NCBI GenBank assembly: GCA_012295275.1
Contig: CM022677.1
Span: forward strand, 26,202,544 to 26,266,543
DNA from: Chrysomallon squamiferum
Lineage: Eukaryota; Mollusca; Gastropoda; Neomphalida; Peltospiridae
DNA length: 64,000 nt
Direction of reading: 5' to 3'
The notes beneath the pieces are model-generated. The model searched no databases. It worked only from the letters and a program-made list of their open reading frames with translations, and had not been told where the DNA came from. Below, one piece after another: positions 1 to 49,084 of the stretch. A program made the position numbers and the translations under genes. Each line of letters opens with the position of its first letter. The stretch's first letter is position 1.

Positions 1-558
1 AAACCTACATAATGACTAAATAAACTGACCATCAAATTAAATATAGAGTTTTCTTTCTGTGACGTCACAGTCTAGCTGACTGTCAGACAGGGTCACGGCC
101 GATCGTGTTACGTCATATTTTATCATTTACTGTTAAGTTCACTTCCGGTATCCATCGTTGTTTTTTTTTGTTGTTTTTTTCTTCTTCTTTTTTTCATTTT
201 ATTTATTTTGTTTTTTTTTTTTTTTCTAATTTTAATCAGTTTATATTCATTTCCTTTCAATTTATTATTTTATTTTGTTTATTTATTTTTATTATTTATT
301 ATTATTATTATTTTTATCAAAGACTTTGTTTGTTACTGTTAATGTTTACCGATTAGCAACAAGACTTCATTCTCATAACCTTACCACAGAAACTAAAATA
401 TCTACGAGTCATTTGATAAACTATCATAAATGTTAAAAAAAAAAAAAAAAATAAAAACGTTCGGAACTTTTGAACTTTCACAGCTCGCGATTTCATGTTC
501 TTCCAGACTAACTACTACTACTACTACTATTACAACAACTACTACTACTACTACTACA

Positions 559-592
<34 letters not shown>

Positions 593-1523
593 TGTTTTGT
601 GTGTGTTTTTATGTATATATATATATGTATATATAAACATCATTTATTTTGCAATGTTATACTACATTTATTATACAAATGCTACTTAATATTCACTATC
701 AACGATATTATAATAAAATAAATAAATAAATACACAAACTAACAAACAAACAAATAAACAAACAAACAAATAAATAAATAAATAAATAAACAAATAAACA
801 AACAAACAAACAAACAAATAAACAAATAAATAAATAAACAAACAAACAAACAAATAAAACAAACAAACAAATAAACAAATAAAAAATATCTACATCCCTA
901 ATAGCCCCACGTTAAAAGTGCCCGTTTCTGTTTTTTCAAAATCCCTCCAAACTGGTTCATCGGGTTGTAAGGCAGAAATAACCCAACAGGTTATACAACA
1001 TTTTTTTTTTTTTTTTTTTTTTTTTTATGTACGTTTTATTGCACCACACGGGGAACGGCGAGTGCGAGGGGTGAACGTCTTACAGCAACTACAACAGCGT
1101 ACCCGCTGCGTCTCTGGTCATTATTTACCAGCAGTTTAACATTTGCGTGTGTGAAGTTTAATTGATAGAGTTTTAGCTTATCTTTTGTTCACAGAACTTG
1201 ATTTGTAACTGATCCTTCGTTCAGTGAACCTTGAAGTTATTTCGTTTTATTTTTCGATTTATTTTTTTTTTTTTTTTTTTTTTTTTTGTTAATATTTAAA
1301 CAGCTGGAAACTTGTTGATGTTTTTGTTAAAGAGCAACTTACTAGCATATTTAAAATTTCAGAATGTTCATGTGTTTTTTGACATTTAAAAAAAAATAAA
1401 AAAAAAATATATATATATATTTTTTTTTTACTTCATGAATGCATTAGATTTTATCGTGGGCGGGCTTATATAGATAAGCAATACCTTACGATATGTACTT
1501 ATAAATAGACACACAGGCACGCC

Positions 1524-1573
<50 letters not shown>

Positions 1574-1669
1574 AACACATATATACAAATACAAATCCAA
1601 GCCCAAACAAATATACTACTGACAAAAGAAAGAAACAAATAAATAAATACATAAATAAATAACTGGACT

Positions 1670-1705
<36 letters not shown>

Positions 1706-1746
1706 GCATACTTAAGAAAATTAATCAGACAACCATTATAAGCATA

Positions 1747-1783
<37 letters not shown>

Positions 1784-2126
1784 TTTGTAAAGCATAAGTA
1801 TAGGTTATGCAATTTAGAAATAATCTGAACTTAACGTTATCTCAGCAAAAAATTTCGAATATTTTAACAGGACTGCACCCACCACACACTGTGAACAACG
1901 AAATGCAGTACATCTGTTTTTAATTGATAAATAAACTTGTTTGCCTAGGGGAAAGGTATTTTAGTTGTTAAATTATCTTATTTTTGTAGCTGTCGGCTTT
2001 TCTCGTATCTTTTTAACGATCTGTTGTGTTATCTGTTCTTAAGGATATTACATTTTTCTTACGCAAGTGAAAGTTCAAACAACTGAAGTTTTGTACGATT
2101 TGCAGTATCAGTTGTAGATAATGTAA

Positions 2127-2310
2127 GACGTCATGTAACAATTACGTCAGAAATACGTAATGTAATTTTGTTCGAAGCTAACGACGACAAATAGTTACGC
2201 CTGTCATTACTGTTGCAGTGACGCAATGCACAGTGATTATTATTACGTCATTTGATTAGGTGCGTCATTTGATGTATATACAGGGAATAATTGGCTAATG
2301 TTTTGACATA
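2127..2310 (+). promoter_or_regulatory. Candidate promoter with CRE/ATF-like cluster and TATA-like box
   Basis: Four CRE/ATF-like octamers lie within about 140 bp: GACGTCAT (2127-2134), TTACGTCA (2142-2149), TTACGTCA (2243-2250) and TGCGTCAT (2261-2268). GTATATA follows at 2274-2280. Spacing and orientation suit a plus-strand promoter starting near 2305, about 1.9 kb upstream of the gene 1 signal peptide exon. The motifs are directly visible; their use is inference. Further CRE-like sites near 61-68 and 108-116 show that such motifs also occur away from this cluster. Confidence 0.3.
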
Positions 2311-2788
2311 TAATGCGAAGCTGAGAATTCGAACTGAGCGAGGCTGAGCCGAGTTGCATTCCAGAAACTGAAAAGTGATATCTAACCAATTATTATTATT
2401 ATTATTTTTATTTTTTTTATTCCCGCAGTCCTGAAATATGCAGAAACTAAATGAAAGTCACCTCACCATCTGACTACATTCAAACGTATTGATTTCATTC
2501 TGGCTGTTTATCAAAACACGAAAACTTCTTGTTATTTCTTTTGAATTAGAATGTTTGTTTATTTTTCTTTTAAATTATTATATTTTTCTTCTTTCTTTTT
2601 TTTTTTTTTTTTTTTTTTCAGATTTAAACCAGCAATTAATTAAAAAAAAACAATATAATATTTTTAACAAAATGTCATACACACGGGTCTGCACACACCA
2701 TGATATCTCGCGACTATGTCTATCTGTGTTTTATGATCAAAACAGCTTTAGATAATGAATCTCTATACTATTTTAAATAAGCCAAACA

Positions 2789-2862
<74 letters not shown>

Positions 2863-3572
2863 TCAGTGTGATAATGTTGAGAACAATAATAACAAATTTA
2901 TTTCTAAACCATCTTTAAACGTTGTACTCACACCTCAAGACTAAATTCAGACAGGTTAGACAGTTATTTCTATGGGTGCAAGAGTAGGCGTAAACAGGGG
3001 CGCTCACCATTATAATTATTATGATGAAACCTTTAAAAAAAAAAAAAAAACCCACCAATATAACTAGTTTAGCTAACCGTTGTTCCAGTAGAAGTATTTC
3101 CAATCAGGGCTGGTTCAGAGTTGAAAAGACTTCGAGGAGAATTTTATCTGCGTGGGTAGTAATATTTTTGATGAAAATAGTTTTTATTATATAACGTCTG
3201 CTCTGCGTACATAGGCAGTGACCCGCCTTGCTCCAACTTGTAACCGAATTTGCTTTTGAAAACTATAAATGTAGACAAATAATAAAAAAAAAAAAACTAT
3301 AAGAAAAAAACCTGTTTGACGACTTACAAATACCTTCACAAGCAATCCAAGCCCTAGAATAATCGTACACTTTTTTCTAGTCATTAGAGCGTGTCTCTCA
3401 CTTATAAAACATAGTAGGCCCAGCTATTTTTTTTTTCCTATTCATTATTACTTACCGTGAAAACATGATGGCAAAAGGGTCGCGCGATATAACGAAACGT
3501 TTGTACTGAAATTGTAAAATGCAGAAAACTGGATGGGATATATAAAGAGAGTTATTGTCCGTGCAGAAAATA

Positions 3573-3574
<2 letters not shown>

Positions 3575-3639
<65 letters not shown>
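3575..3639. repeat. (TC)n microsatellite
   Basis: A nearly pure TC dinucleotide tract. On the minus strand it produces the Arg-Glu repeat that makes a spurious open frame. Confidence 0.95.
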
Positions 3640-3642
<3 letters not shown>

Positions 3643-4032
3643 AGCCATAAATCTGATAAAATAATTAATATGTGTTGTTTGTGTATATGTTATATTATGA
3701 ATCCGTGTAAATGTAAATGTATATTTATGTGTTTATGTATACGTGTTTTTGTGAGAGACCAGCATGTTTGACTGTTTGTGTTTTAACTCTTCTTTAAGTA
3801 CATTCGTTATTGTTTATTTGTTTTCCAAAGCACTTGCATTCATGTGTTTATGTATGGTTTTAAATAGATGTAAGTCTATGCGTGTACATGGAAATACACA
3901 TGGATGTTGTTTTGTTTTTTCTGCACCTTCTGTTAAAGTATGCAAAAATAAATAAATAAATAAACGTTTGATTCCGTTATTATGATTATGATAATGATGA
4001 TGATAACAATGATTATTATTATTGTTGTTGTT

Positions 4033-4033
<1 letters not shown>

Positions 4034-4117
<84 letters not shown>
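4034..4117. repeat. (CT)n microsatellite
   Basis: A pure CT tract about 55 bp upstream of the splice acceptor of the signal peptide exon. It may extend the polypyrimidine environment of that acceptor. Confidence 0.95.
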
Positions 4118-4123
<6 letters not shown>

Positions 4124-4187
4124 GTGTATGTTAAACTGATGCGTCTAAAAATATTATTTTTTTTTTTTTCAGGCGTACCCCGCCGCT

Positions 4188-40267
<36,080 letters not shown>

Positions 40268-42470
40268 AACAAGAACATTATTAACTGACAATTATCAACT
40301 GATCTGCTGGTGAAATAATCAGCCGAAACTGAAAAAGATTTTGCTTATTTATTTAAGAACATTAAGAACATTTTCTTATAATAGTTACGCAAAGAATTGT
40401 TATTAATAAGATCAGCAAATTAATACAGAACTCTCTAAAATAATTATTTATCAAGGCAAAATTATAAATTAGTAATATGTTCAAAGTCAACTATTGTCTT
40501 GTTAGAAATAATAATTAGAAAACAAATGGTATAAAATTCAGTGTCACCCATTGAGTTCTTTAACAAATAATAACAATAATTAGAAAGCAATGTTTTTTTT
40601 AATAATGCGGTACAGCTTATAGTTAATAAATATTCGTTAATTATAGTGTAAATCATTAAATGTTAGTTTAATTACATATAAGTATTTCAGAATACTCCAA
40701 ATATATATATATATATAATTAGATCTCTTGACCAAGGTTTCGAGTGCTCAAAATGTTTCTCATATATATATATATAAATTTGTTAGATTATATTTTTGTA
40801 TGTTGTCCTTTCATTACAGTTTTTGATATTTTCTACTTTTGTATAGAAGTAACATCTTTTTGTTAGATGAAATTGTAGAGTAATCATAGAAAAATGTTTT
40901 TTATTTTTTATTTTTTTGAATTCTCTTATATATATTACCATTTGATTATTATTATTATTATTTTAATAGTTGTATATATTGTTATGTCGAATACTTCTAA
41001 GAAATGTGTTGAGTGTTTTGTATGTTCATTGATATGGCATCATAATTGGCTGGAACAGAAACAAAATTTTCAAACTTGTATTATTTCAATGTCACAATTT
41101 CATATAAATTATTATTTTTATTTTTTATCTTTAATGATGAGTTACAAAAAACAAATATTTTACTTTGAACATCAGTATTTGCAGATAAAATAATTTCAAA
41201 ACAGAACAAACACACACACACATATATAGATATATATAAAATCACATACTTTCATTAGATTTAGTCTGTTCTAGATAAAACACATAAATTGAATTCTACA
41301 TAATATTTTGGTTAAAGTAGTTACAAATAAATAAATGTATATACACAATATCTTTTATTGAAAAGAATAATACATTTTGATACTATTGAATTATGAAATG
41401 AATGAAAAACAAATTGTATTTCTTCTTAATTATCACAAACTGTTGATGATAACTGTTTAAATATTTAAAACATTTTATATTTTTTTTACTTATAATTTTT
41501 ATTTTTTATTTTGTTTATTTTTGAATATTATTGATCTATTAAAAAATCATTTTCTTTTAACAAATGTTATTTTTTATTTTCAAAGTAGTATCTTTTTAGT
41601 TTCTTTCTACTGGTACTAAAAAGTATATAAACACTTTAATAATCTTGATGTACTAATTTATATGCAATAATGACTATTACAAAATTCTCTTTTATAATGT
41701 GCTTATATAATTACCATTTTATATTTATATACATATATTAAAATGTAACTTTTTAATAAAAATCTATTTTGGAAACTTATTCTTGCTTCTTTTATTGTTT
41801 GTATATGTAAGACCTCAATAGTTCAAAATCAGTTTATAGTAATTATGACTCCAGTTTAGAATTAGTAATATGATTAAATTATTTCCTTTATATAGGAAGG
41901 TTGTTGTGAAAGATCTAATGCTGTTATGGAAGTTTTGAAATTATTCAGGATTATGCTCTTTTTAAATGTGTGTGTGTGTGTGTGTGTTGCAAATGTGTTT
42001 AATATTAAAGATATTGTCTATATATATAATCAATGTAAAAAGATATTCTAATGAAAATGGATTGAAGAAAATCAGTTCCATCACTAACTGAAGTATTAAT
42101 TTGTATCAACAAAATATATTTTACATAACAGCTCCCACAGGGAAAACCAGATATTGATCCAGTAATGGCAATAGCAGTATAATACTAGGAGTGGTACGTA
42201 TGTGTTGTATGTCTGAGTACATACATTGTGTCTACTTGTGTGTATGTCACTGCATGTACCTTTGTATGTGTTGTATCTTATGTATGTGTGTGTGTATGTG
42301 TTGTATCTGTTTTGTGCCTGTCTATGAAGGTTGTGTATCCATGTACATGTATATCTGTATGTGTAGTTATTGTAGTATCTCTGTATGTATATCTGTAAAT
42401 GTGTGGTGTCTGTGCATGCAGTGGGTCTGCATGTGTTGTGTAACTGTGAATGTTTTCTGTCTGTGTTGTA
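40268..42470. other. Presumed 3' UTR of gene 1 and AT-rich flank
   Basis: The first AATAAA after the stop is at 40625-40630, about 360 nt downstream, and is a plausible polyadenylation signal. Further AATAAA motifs occur near 41330 and 41755. The remainder is AT-rich, ending in a degenerate TGTATGTGT-rich run (about 42190-42470). Short open frames here show no domain. Confidence 0.45.
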
Positions 42471-42975
42471 TTTGATCATGTGTCGTGTTTTTGTATGCTG
42501 TACTTGACCATGTGTTTCTGCGTGTGTTGTATTTGATCATGCGTCATGTGTTTGTGTATGTGTTGTACTTGATCATGTGTCATGTGTTTCTGCATGTGTT
42601 GTACTTGATCATGTGTTATGTGTTTCTGTGCCTCTTTTATATTTGATCATGTGCCATGTGTTTGTGTATGTGTTGTACTTGATCATGTGTCATGTGTTTC
42701 TGAGTGTGTTGTATTTGATCATGTGTCATGTGTTTGTGTATGTGTTGTACTTGATCATGTGTCATGTGTTTCTGAGTGTGTTGTATTTGATCATGTGTCA
42801 TGTGTTTGTGTATGTGTTGTACTTGATCATGTGTCATCTGTTTCTGCATGTGTTGTATTTGATTGTTTCATGTGTTTGTCTATGTGTTGTATTTGATCAT
42901 GTGTCATCTGTTTCTGCATGTGTTGTATTTGATCATGTGTCATGTGTTTCTGCGTGTGTTGTACTTGACAATGTG
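42470..42975. repeat. 36-bp minisatellite, copy 1
   Basis: About 14 copies of a 36-bp unit centred on CATGTGTCATGTGTTTGTG and ending TACTTGATC. As 36 is divisible by three, both strands remain open for long stretches and give 12-residue repeats. I treat these as non-coding. Confidence 0.92.
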
Positions 42976-43564
42976 TCTTTTTATGCAAACTAGTTTCTAT
43001 TGTTCAGCTTGGTGTAGAAGGCAATGACATTTTCCTGCGAGACAGAAAATAATTTTTTTTTTTTTTTTTAAGTAAGACTTATTTTCTGAATAGAGGTTTG
43101 GCAACTTTAATTATTATTATCTGCAGCCATTTCTAGATTTATAGGCAAAGATTTATATTAGCAGTCATGGTAGAAATAGTGATAGTAATAGTAGTAGTTC
43201 TAATAACAGTAGCGAACGTTCTTAATATTACTCATTAAAGTACTACTGGTAATAGTAAAACAGCTAAGTATAGTGTTTACTAGCAGAAGTATTAATATTA
43301 ATGTACAGTAATATTTGAGGTGCCATTAGTAATACTGTCCTATGTAAAGGTAACTGAAGTAGCAGTAGCAGTAATAACAGCAGTAATAAAATAATAGTAA
43401 GGGTGGTAAGAGTAGTAGTAATAGTAGTAGCAGCAGTAGTAATAGTAGTGACAGCAGGTATAATAGTTAGTACTAGTAATAGTAATAGTGACTACAGTAA
43501 TCATAACAGCTGAAGTACCAACAGTGGATTACTAGTAGTAACAGTGTAGTATTGGTGAAGTAAC

Positions 43565-44770
43565 AGTGCCAGATTAGTTGTAATGGCAGTAGTATCAATC
43601 AAGTAGGAATGGCAGATTAGTAGAATAGCATTTGTATCTCTCAAGTAATAGTGGCAGATTAGTAATAATATCAGTAGTATCTCTCAAGTAATAGTGACAG
43701 ATTAGTAGTAGTATCAGTAGTATCTCTCAAGTAATAGTGGCAGATTAGTAGTAATATCAGTAGTATCTCTCAAGTAATAGTGACAGATTAGTAGAATAGC
43801 ATTTGTATCTCTGAAGTAATAGTGGCAGATTAGTAGTAATATCAGTGGTATCTCTCAAGTAATAGTGACAGATTAGTAATAATATCAGTGGTATCTCTCA
43901 AGTAATAGTGACAGATTAGTAGTAATATCAGTAGTATCTCTCAAGTAATAGTGACAGATTAGTAGTAATAGCAGTAGTATATCTCAAGTAATAGTGACAG
44001 ATTAGTAGTAGTATCAGTAGTATCTCCCTAGTAATAGTGGCAGATTAGTAGTAATAGCAGTAGTATCTCTCAAGTAATAGTGACAGATTAGTAGTAATAT
44101 CAGTGGTATCTCTCAAGTAATAGTGACAGATTAGTAATAATATCAGTAGTATCTCTCTAGTAATAGTGACAGATTAGTAGTAATAGCAGTAGTATCTCTC
44201 AAATAATAGTGACAGATTAGTAGTAGTATCAGTAGTATCTCTCAGGTAATAGTGACAGATTGGTAGTAATATCAGTAGTATCTCTCAAGTAATAGTGACA
44301 GATTAGTAGTAATATCAGTAGTATCTCTCAAGTAATAGTGACAGATTAGTAGTAATATCAGTAGTATCTCTCAAGTAATAGTGACAGATTAGTAGTAATA
44401 TCAGTAGTATCTCTCAAGTAATAGTGACAGATTAGTAGTAATATCAGTAGTATCTCTCAAGTAATAGTGGCAGATTAGTAGTAATATCAGTAGTATCTCT
44501 CAAGTAATAGTGACAGATTAGTGGTTATATCAGTAAAAATTGACAGATTAGTGGTTATATCAGTAGTATCTCTCAAGTAATAGTGACAGATTAGTAGTAA
44601 TATCAGTAGTATCTCTCAAGAAATAGTGACAGATTAGTGGTTATATCAGTAGTATCTCTCAAGTAATAGTGACAGATTAGTGGTAGTATCAGTAGTATCT
44701 CTCAAGTAATAGTGACAGATTAGTAGTAGTATCAGTGGTATCTGTCAAGTAATAGTGACAGATTAGTGAA
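43565..44770. repeat. 43-bp minisatellite, copy 1
   Basis: About 28 units of 43 bp with consensus parts GACAGATTAGTAGTAATATC and AGTAGTATCTCTCAAGTAAT. One unit near 44,521-44,545 is shortened. The second segmental copy holds only about ten. Confidence 0.93.
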
Positions 44771-44883
44771 AAATTACTCATCCAGCTGAAGACTCTCAGA
44801 GTAAAATATGCAGGTTAATAAAAAAAATTATAATTAAAATCATTTCTCTATTACCTACCTACAGATATGTACACAATGAACAA

Positions 44884-44885
<2 letters not shown>

Positions 44886-44944
<59 letters not shown>
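44886..44944. repeat. (AAT)n microsatellite
   Basis: A pure AAT tract just downstream of the 43-bp array. Confidence 0.95.
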
Positions 44945-44947
<3 letters not shown>

Positions 44948-45156
44948 CAACAATAGTAATAATAATAATATAATTATTGTTAATATATATATATTTGTGT
45001 GTGTGTGTGTGTGTGTGTGTTTTATGGGTTGGCTCAGGTTTTAGCATTTCTAATACTTTGATCTTCATTTGAAATTACTTTCTATGCGAACTTTTCTTCT
45101 ATTCTTTATTCAAAATTATTGTTAAGTTGATAAGAATTTATATTATTCGTTTGTAC

Positions 45157-45212
45157 GTTTGGGGCCCATGGTCATCATTCACTGCAGTTGGCGCATGCTC
45201 AGCAACAAGAGT
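45157..45212 (+). pseudogene. Relict TSP1 fragment between the genes
   Basis: The plus strand reads VWGPWSSFTAVGACSAT, matching the start of the giant-exon TSP1 subtype (WGxWSxF, CSxTCG). It then breaks off just before a (GT)n tract begins at about 45,221. No remaining Cys, no acceptor in phase, no downstream half. A decayed exon or retained duplicate fragment. Confidence 0.7.
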
Positions 45213-45220
45213 CTCTTCCG

Positions 45221-45247
45221 TGTGTGTGTGTGTGTCTGTGTGTGTGT

Positions 45248-45303
<56 letters not shown>

Positions 45304-45305
45304 TT
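45221..45305. repeat. (GT)n microsatellite
   Basis: A GT tract with TCTG and TTTG interruptions, beginning right after the TSP1 relic. Confidence 0.93.
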
Positions 45306-45519
45306 GTTGTTTCTGCGTCTTGATGGCAAGTTATTATTTCGTCACAAAATACAAAATTAATATTTTTAGACAAAACTATTTTCACATCGACACATTACAT
45401 GTACATCTCTGTTCATCGTGTACCCGACTCTTGAATTCATTTGTATTCATAGTGTATCTTACACATCTATAAATGACCTGTTGTACCAATGTGATTGACT
45501 TGTCCACTACCTGACTCTA

Positions 45520-46890
45520 TACGTCTATCATTGATCTGTTGTCTATCTGACTTGTACACGTCTATCATTGACCTGTTCATTATGTATCTGACATTTACAC
45601 GTCTATCATTGACCTGTTCATTATCTATCTGACTTTTACACGTCTATCATTGACCTGTTCATTATCTATCTGACATTTACACGTCTATCATTGACCTGTT
45701 CATTATCTATCTGACTTTTACACGTCTATCATTGACCTGTTCATTGTCTATCTGACATTTACACGTCTATCATTGACCTGTTCATTATCTATCTGACATT
45801 TACACGTCTATCATTGACCTGTTCATTATCTATCTGACATTTACACGTCTATCATTGACCTGTTCATTGTCTATCTGACTTTTACACGTCTATCATTGAC
45901 CTGTTCATTATCTATCTGACTTTTACACGTCTATCATTGACCTGTTCATTATCTATCTGACATTTACACGTCTATCATTGACCTGTTCATTATCTATCTG
46001 ACTTTTACACGTCTATCATTGACCTGTTCATTGTCTATCTGACATTTACACGTCTATCATTGACCTGTTCATTATCTATCTGACATTTACACGTCTATCA
46101 TTGACCTGTTCATTATCTATCTGACATTTACACGTCTATCATTGACCTGTTCATTGTCTATCTGACATTTACACGTCTATCATTGACCTGTTCATTGTCT
46201 ATCTGACATTTACACGTCTATCATTGACCTGTTCATTGTCTATCTGACTTTTACACGTCTATCATTGACCTGTTCATTATCTATCTGACTTTTACACGTC
46301 TATCATTGACCTGTTCATTATCTATCTGACATTTACACGTCTATCATTGACCTGTTCATTATCTATCTGACTTTTACACGTCTATCATTGACCTGTTCAT
46401 TGTCTATCTGACATTTACACGTCTATCATTGACCTGTTCATTATCTATCTGACTTTTACACGTCTATCATTGACCTGTTCATTATCTATCTGACTTTTAC
46501 ACGTCTATCATTGACCTGTTCATTATCTATCTGACTTTTACACGTCTATCATTGACCTGTTCATTATCTATCTGACATTTACATGTCTATCATTGACCTG
46601 TTCATTGTCTATCTGACTTTTACACGTCTATCATTGACCTGTTCATTATCTATCTGACTCTTACACATCTAGCATTGACTTGTCCATTATCTATCTGACT
46701 TTTACACGTCTATCATTGACCTGTTCATTATCTATCTGACTTTTACACGTCTATCATTGACCTGTTCAATATCTATCTGACTTGTACACGTCTCTCATTG
46801 ACCTGTTCATTGTCTATCTAACTTTTGCACGTTTATCATTGACCTGTTCATTATCTTTCTGACATTTACACGTCTATCATTGACCTGTTC
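45520..46890. repeat. 41-bp minisatellite, copy 1
   Basis: About 33 units of 41 bp with consensus CGTCTATCATTGACCTGTTC followed by ATTATCTATCTGACTTTTACA. Units differ at two recurrent positions (ATTATCT/ATTGTCT and GACATT/GACTTT). The second segmental copy keeps only two or three. Confidence 0.94.
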
Positions 46891-47039
46891 GTTATCTGTC
46901 AGTTGTGTATAAATACCTTTACAGGCTTCACCAATGTTAATTTCGGACTATCTCTCTGTTTATCTCTCTTGTTTCTGGCTGTCAAGCTGTTGTATATATG
47001 TAACTGCAGCTATAACTAACATTATCAGTGTGCTGGCAA

Positions 47040-47217
47040 CAAACTGTTTTTAAAAAACATCTCACAAAACAGGTTTCGGAAGCCTTTGTCAGACCTTTTG
47101 TCGTTTTTGTGCACTGAGTCTGAATCATCAGCGAGAAAATATTGTTTACACACACACACACACACAAACACGCACACACAGAGAAGTAGATATAGAGAAA
47201 GAGCGAAATACAGTTTT

Positions 47218-47304
<87 letters not shown>
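47040..47304. repeat. Dispersed module, copy 1, ending in (GA)n
   Basis: AAACTGTTTTTAAAAAACATC, then GTTTTTGTGCACTGAGTCTG, (CA)n, AGAGCGAAATACAG and (GA)n (47,219-47,304). The same order occurs at 50,215 and 51,637. Confidence 0.85.
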
Positions 47305-47307
<3 letters not shown>

Positions 47308-47319
47308 GTGTACTAGTTT

Positions 47320-47447
47320 ATAGGTTATTCATGCGAGAAGGGAGCGGTCTTTAGAGCAGTTCTATTTTAAAAATGATAGGTTATGAATACAACTTGCGCA
47401 ACCGGTACATTTACCCGAACAATTCACCTTAGGCCATCCTTCTGAAG
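47320..47447 (+). other. Candidate noncoding first exon, duplicate copy
   Basis: A conserved stretch ending CCATCCTTCTGAAG|GTAGGT, a good donor, with a near copy at 50,612-50,745 upstream of gene 2. No signal peptide exon follows this copy. It may be a nonfunctional promoter/leader duplicate or part of an unseen alternative start. Confidence 0.3.
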
Positions 47448-48269
47448 GTAGGTATCCATAATTTTACTATATTATTCGCAGAAAACATAAAGAGGTTATT
47501 TATTTATTTATTTTTAAATCTTTATTCTTTTCATAGTTATATTCATTCTAGACAGTATTATGTATAATATTAGTTGTCCACTATATGTACATAATACTGT
47601 GCGTGCCATACTAATGGAAGTACCGTTTCGTATTGAAATTATTTACACAACAATTTGGCCAATTCTAAATAATTCTAAATAATAACAGAATCAACAAAAT
47701 AACACAGTAAGCTGTATGTTTATCTAACACCTGCACAGTGAGTTATGAACATATTTCCAGCAACACTAAATGCAGCACTATCGTTTTTTAAAACACTCTG
47801 AAATTAAAGAGGACATCGTCTACATAATCTAACTTTTGTTTATCGTGTATAGTTTTATAAGTAATTTTATCTTGTGTCAAGATAATCAAATCAAACAAAA
47901 GTTGCTAAAACGGCGTACGTAGTAGCACAAGAACTAACGTCAGACTTTCGTCATTGCGAAATCTCTGTCGTCGTGAACGTGAAAAAAAAATCAACGTGAT
48001 AAAAATCACTGTTGTGAATCACGTCTGCGTCAGTCACGCTTTCTGATAGGTCAGCGGGCGTGTCCGTCGCAGAAAAGAGTTTTGGGTAGGGTAAGAGAGT
48101 GGGTTCTCGTTACGATTGCAGAACACAAGGGATCGTAATGAGTCTTTATCTCTGTGATCTGGTACCTTTCGTTTGTGAAAATTATTGCATTGATTATTAC
48201 ATATTTTATTACTTATTGCTGGCAGATCGGGTTGTAAATTATCTGTTTTTAACTGATTGACTACGTTTG

Positions 48270-48490
48270 CAGGTTCATGTGTCATGTGTTTGTGTATGTG
48301 TTGTACTTGATCGTGTGTCATCTGTTTGTGTATGTGTTGTACTTGATCATGTGTCATCTGTTTCTGCATGTGTTGTATTTGATTGTTTCATGTGTTTGTG
48401 TATGTGTTGTATTTGATCATGTGTCATGTGTTTCTGCATGTGTTGTATTTGATCATGTATCATGTGTTTCTGCGTGTGTTGTACTTGACA
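48270..48490. repeat. 36-bp minisatellite, copy 2
   Basis: About six units of the CATGTGTCATGTGTTTGTG repeat, against about 14 in copy 1. Confidence 0.92.
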
Positions 48491-49084
48491 ATGTGTCTTT
48501 TTATGCAAACTAGTTTCTATTGTTCAGCTTGGTGTAGAAGGCAATGACATTTTCCTGCGAGACAGAAAATATTTTTTTTTTTTTTAAGTAAGACTTATTT
48601 TCTGAATAGAGGTTTGGCAACTTTAATTATTATTATCTGCAGCCATTTCTAGATTTATAGGCAAAGATTTATATTAGCAGTCATGGTAGAAATAGTGATA
48701 GTAATAGTAGTAGTTCTAATAACAGTAGTGAACGTTCTTAATATTAGTCATTAAAGTACTACTGGTAATAGTAAAACAGCTAAGTATAGTGTTTACTAGC
48801 AGAAGTATTAATATTAATGTACAGTAATATTTGAAGTGCCATTAGTAATACTGTCCTATGTAAAGGTAACTGAAGTAGCAGTAGCAGTAATAACAGCAGT
48901 AATAAAATAATAGTAAGGGTGGTAAGAGTAGTAGTAATAGAAGTAGCAGCAATAGTAATAGTAGTAACAGCAGGTATAATATTGTTATTACTACTAATAG
49001 TAATAGTGACTACAGTAATCATAACAGCTGAAGTACCAACAGTGGATTACTAGTAGTAACAGTGTAGGATTGGTGAAGTAACAG

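Larger units (their letters stand above)
1..4172. other. Upstream region of gene 1, mostly simple repeats
   Basis: I see no protein-coding gene here. The stretch contains poly-T runs, an (ACT)n block near 509-592, AAAC/AAAT tetranucleotide tracts around 716-887, (CA)n at about 1529-1570, (AAT)n at about 2790-2861 and (TC)n at 3575-3639. Open frames in it are simple-repeat translations such as poly-Thr, poly-Leu/Ser or poly-Arg/Glu. A 5' untranslated exon of gene 1 should lie somewhere here, because the coding start sits just behind a splice acceptor, but I could not place it. Confidence 0.6.
42480..48060. repeat. Segmental duplication, copy 1
   Basis: Order: 36-bp array, unique spacer (42,960-43,560), 43-bp array, (AAT)n, TSP1 relic, (GT)n, unique spacer, 41-bp array, unique spacer, (CA)n, (GA)n, donor-like segment, then CpG-richer sequence. 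Unique spacers match those at 48,270-51,300 closely (for example 42,960-43,560 against 48,450-49,080), so both copies derive from one segment. Confidence 0.85.

Noticed and set aside
40894-41193. 99-codon open frame downstream of gene 1
   Set aside because: Low-complexity AT-rich translation after the gene 1 stop, probably 3' UTR or flank.
42577-42993. 138-codon open frame with periodic 12-residue repeats
   Set aside because: Produced by the 36-bp minisatellite, with equivalent open frames on both strands and in the second copy.
43565-46890. Regular repeats resembling a CRISPR array
   Set aside because: The 43-bp and 41-bp units are directly adjacent without unique spacers, lie in a eukaryotic intergenic region, and have no cas genes. 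They are minisatellites.
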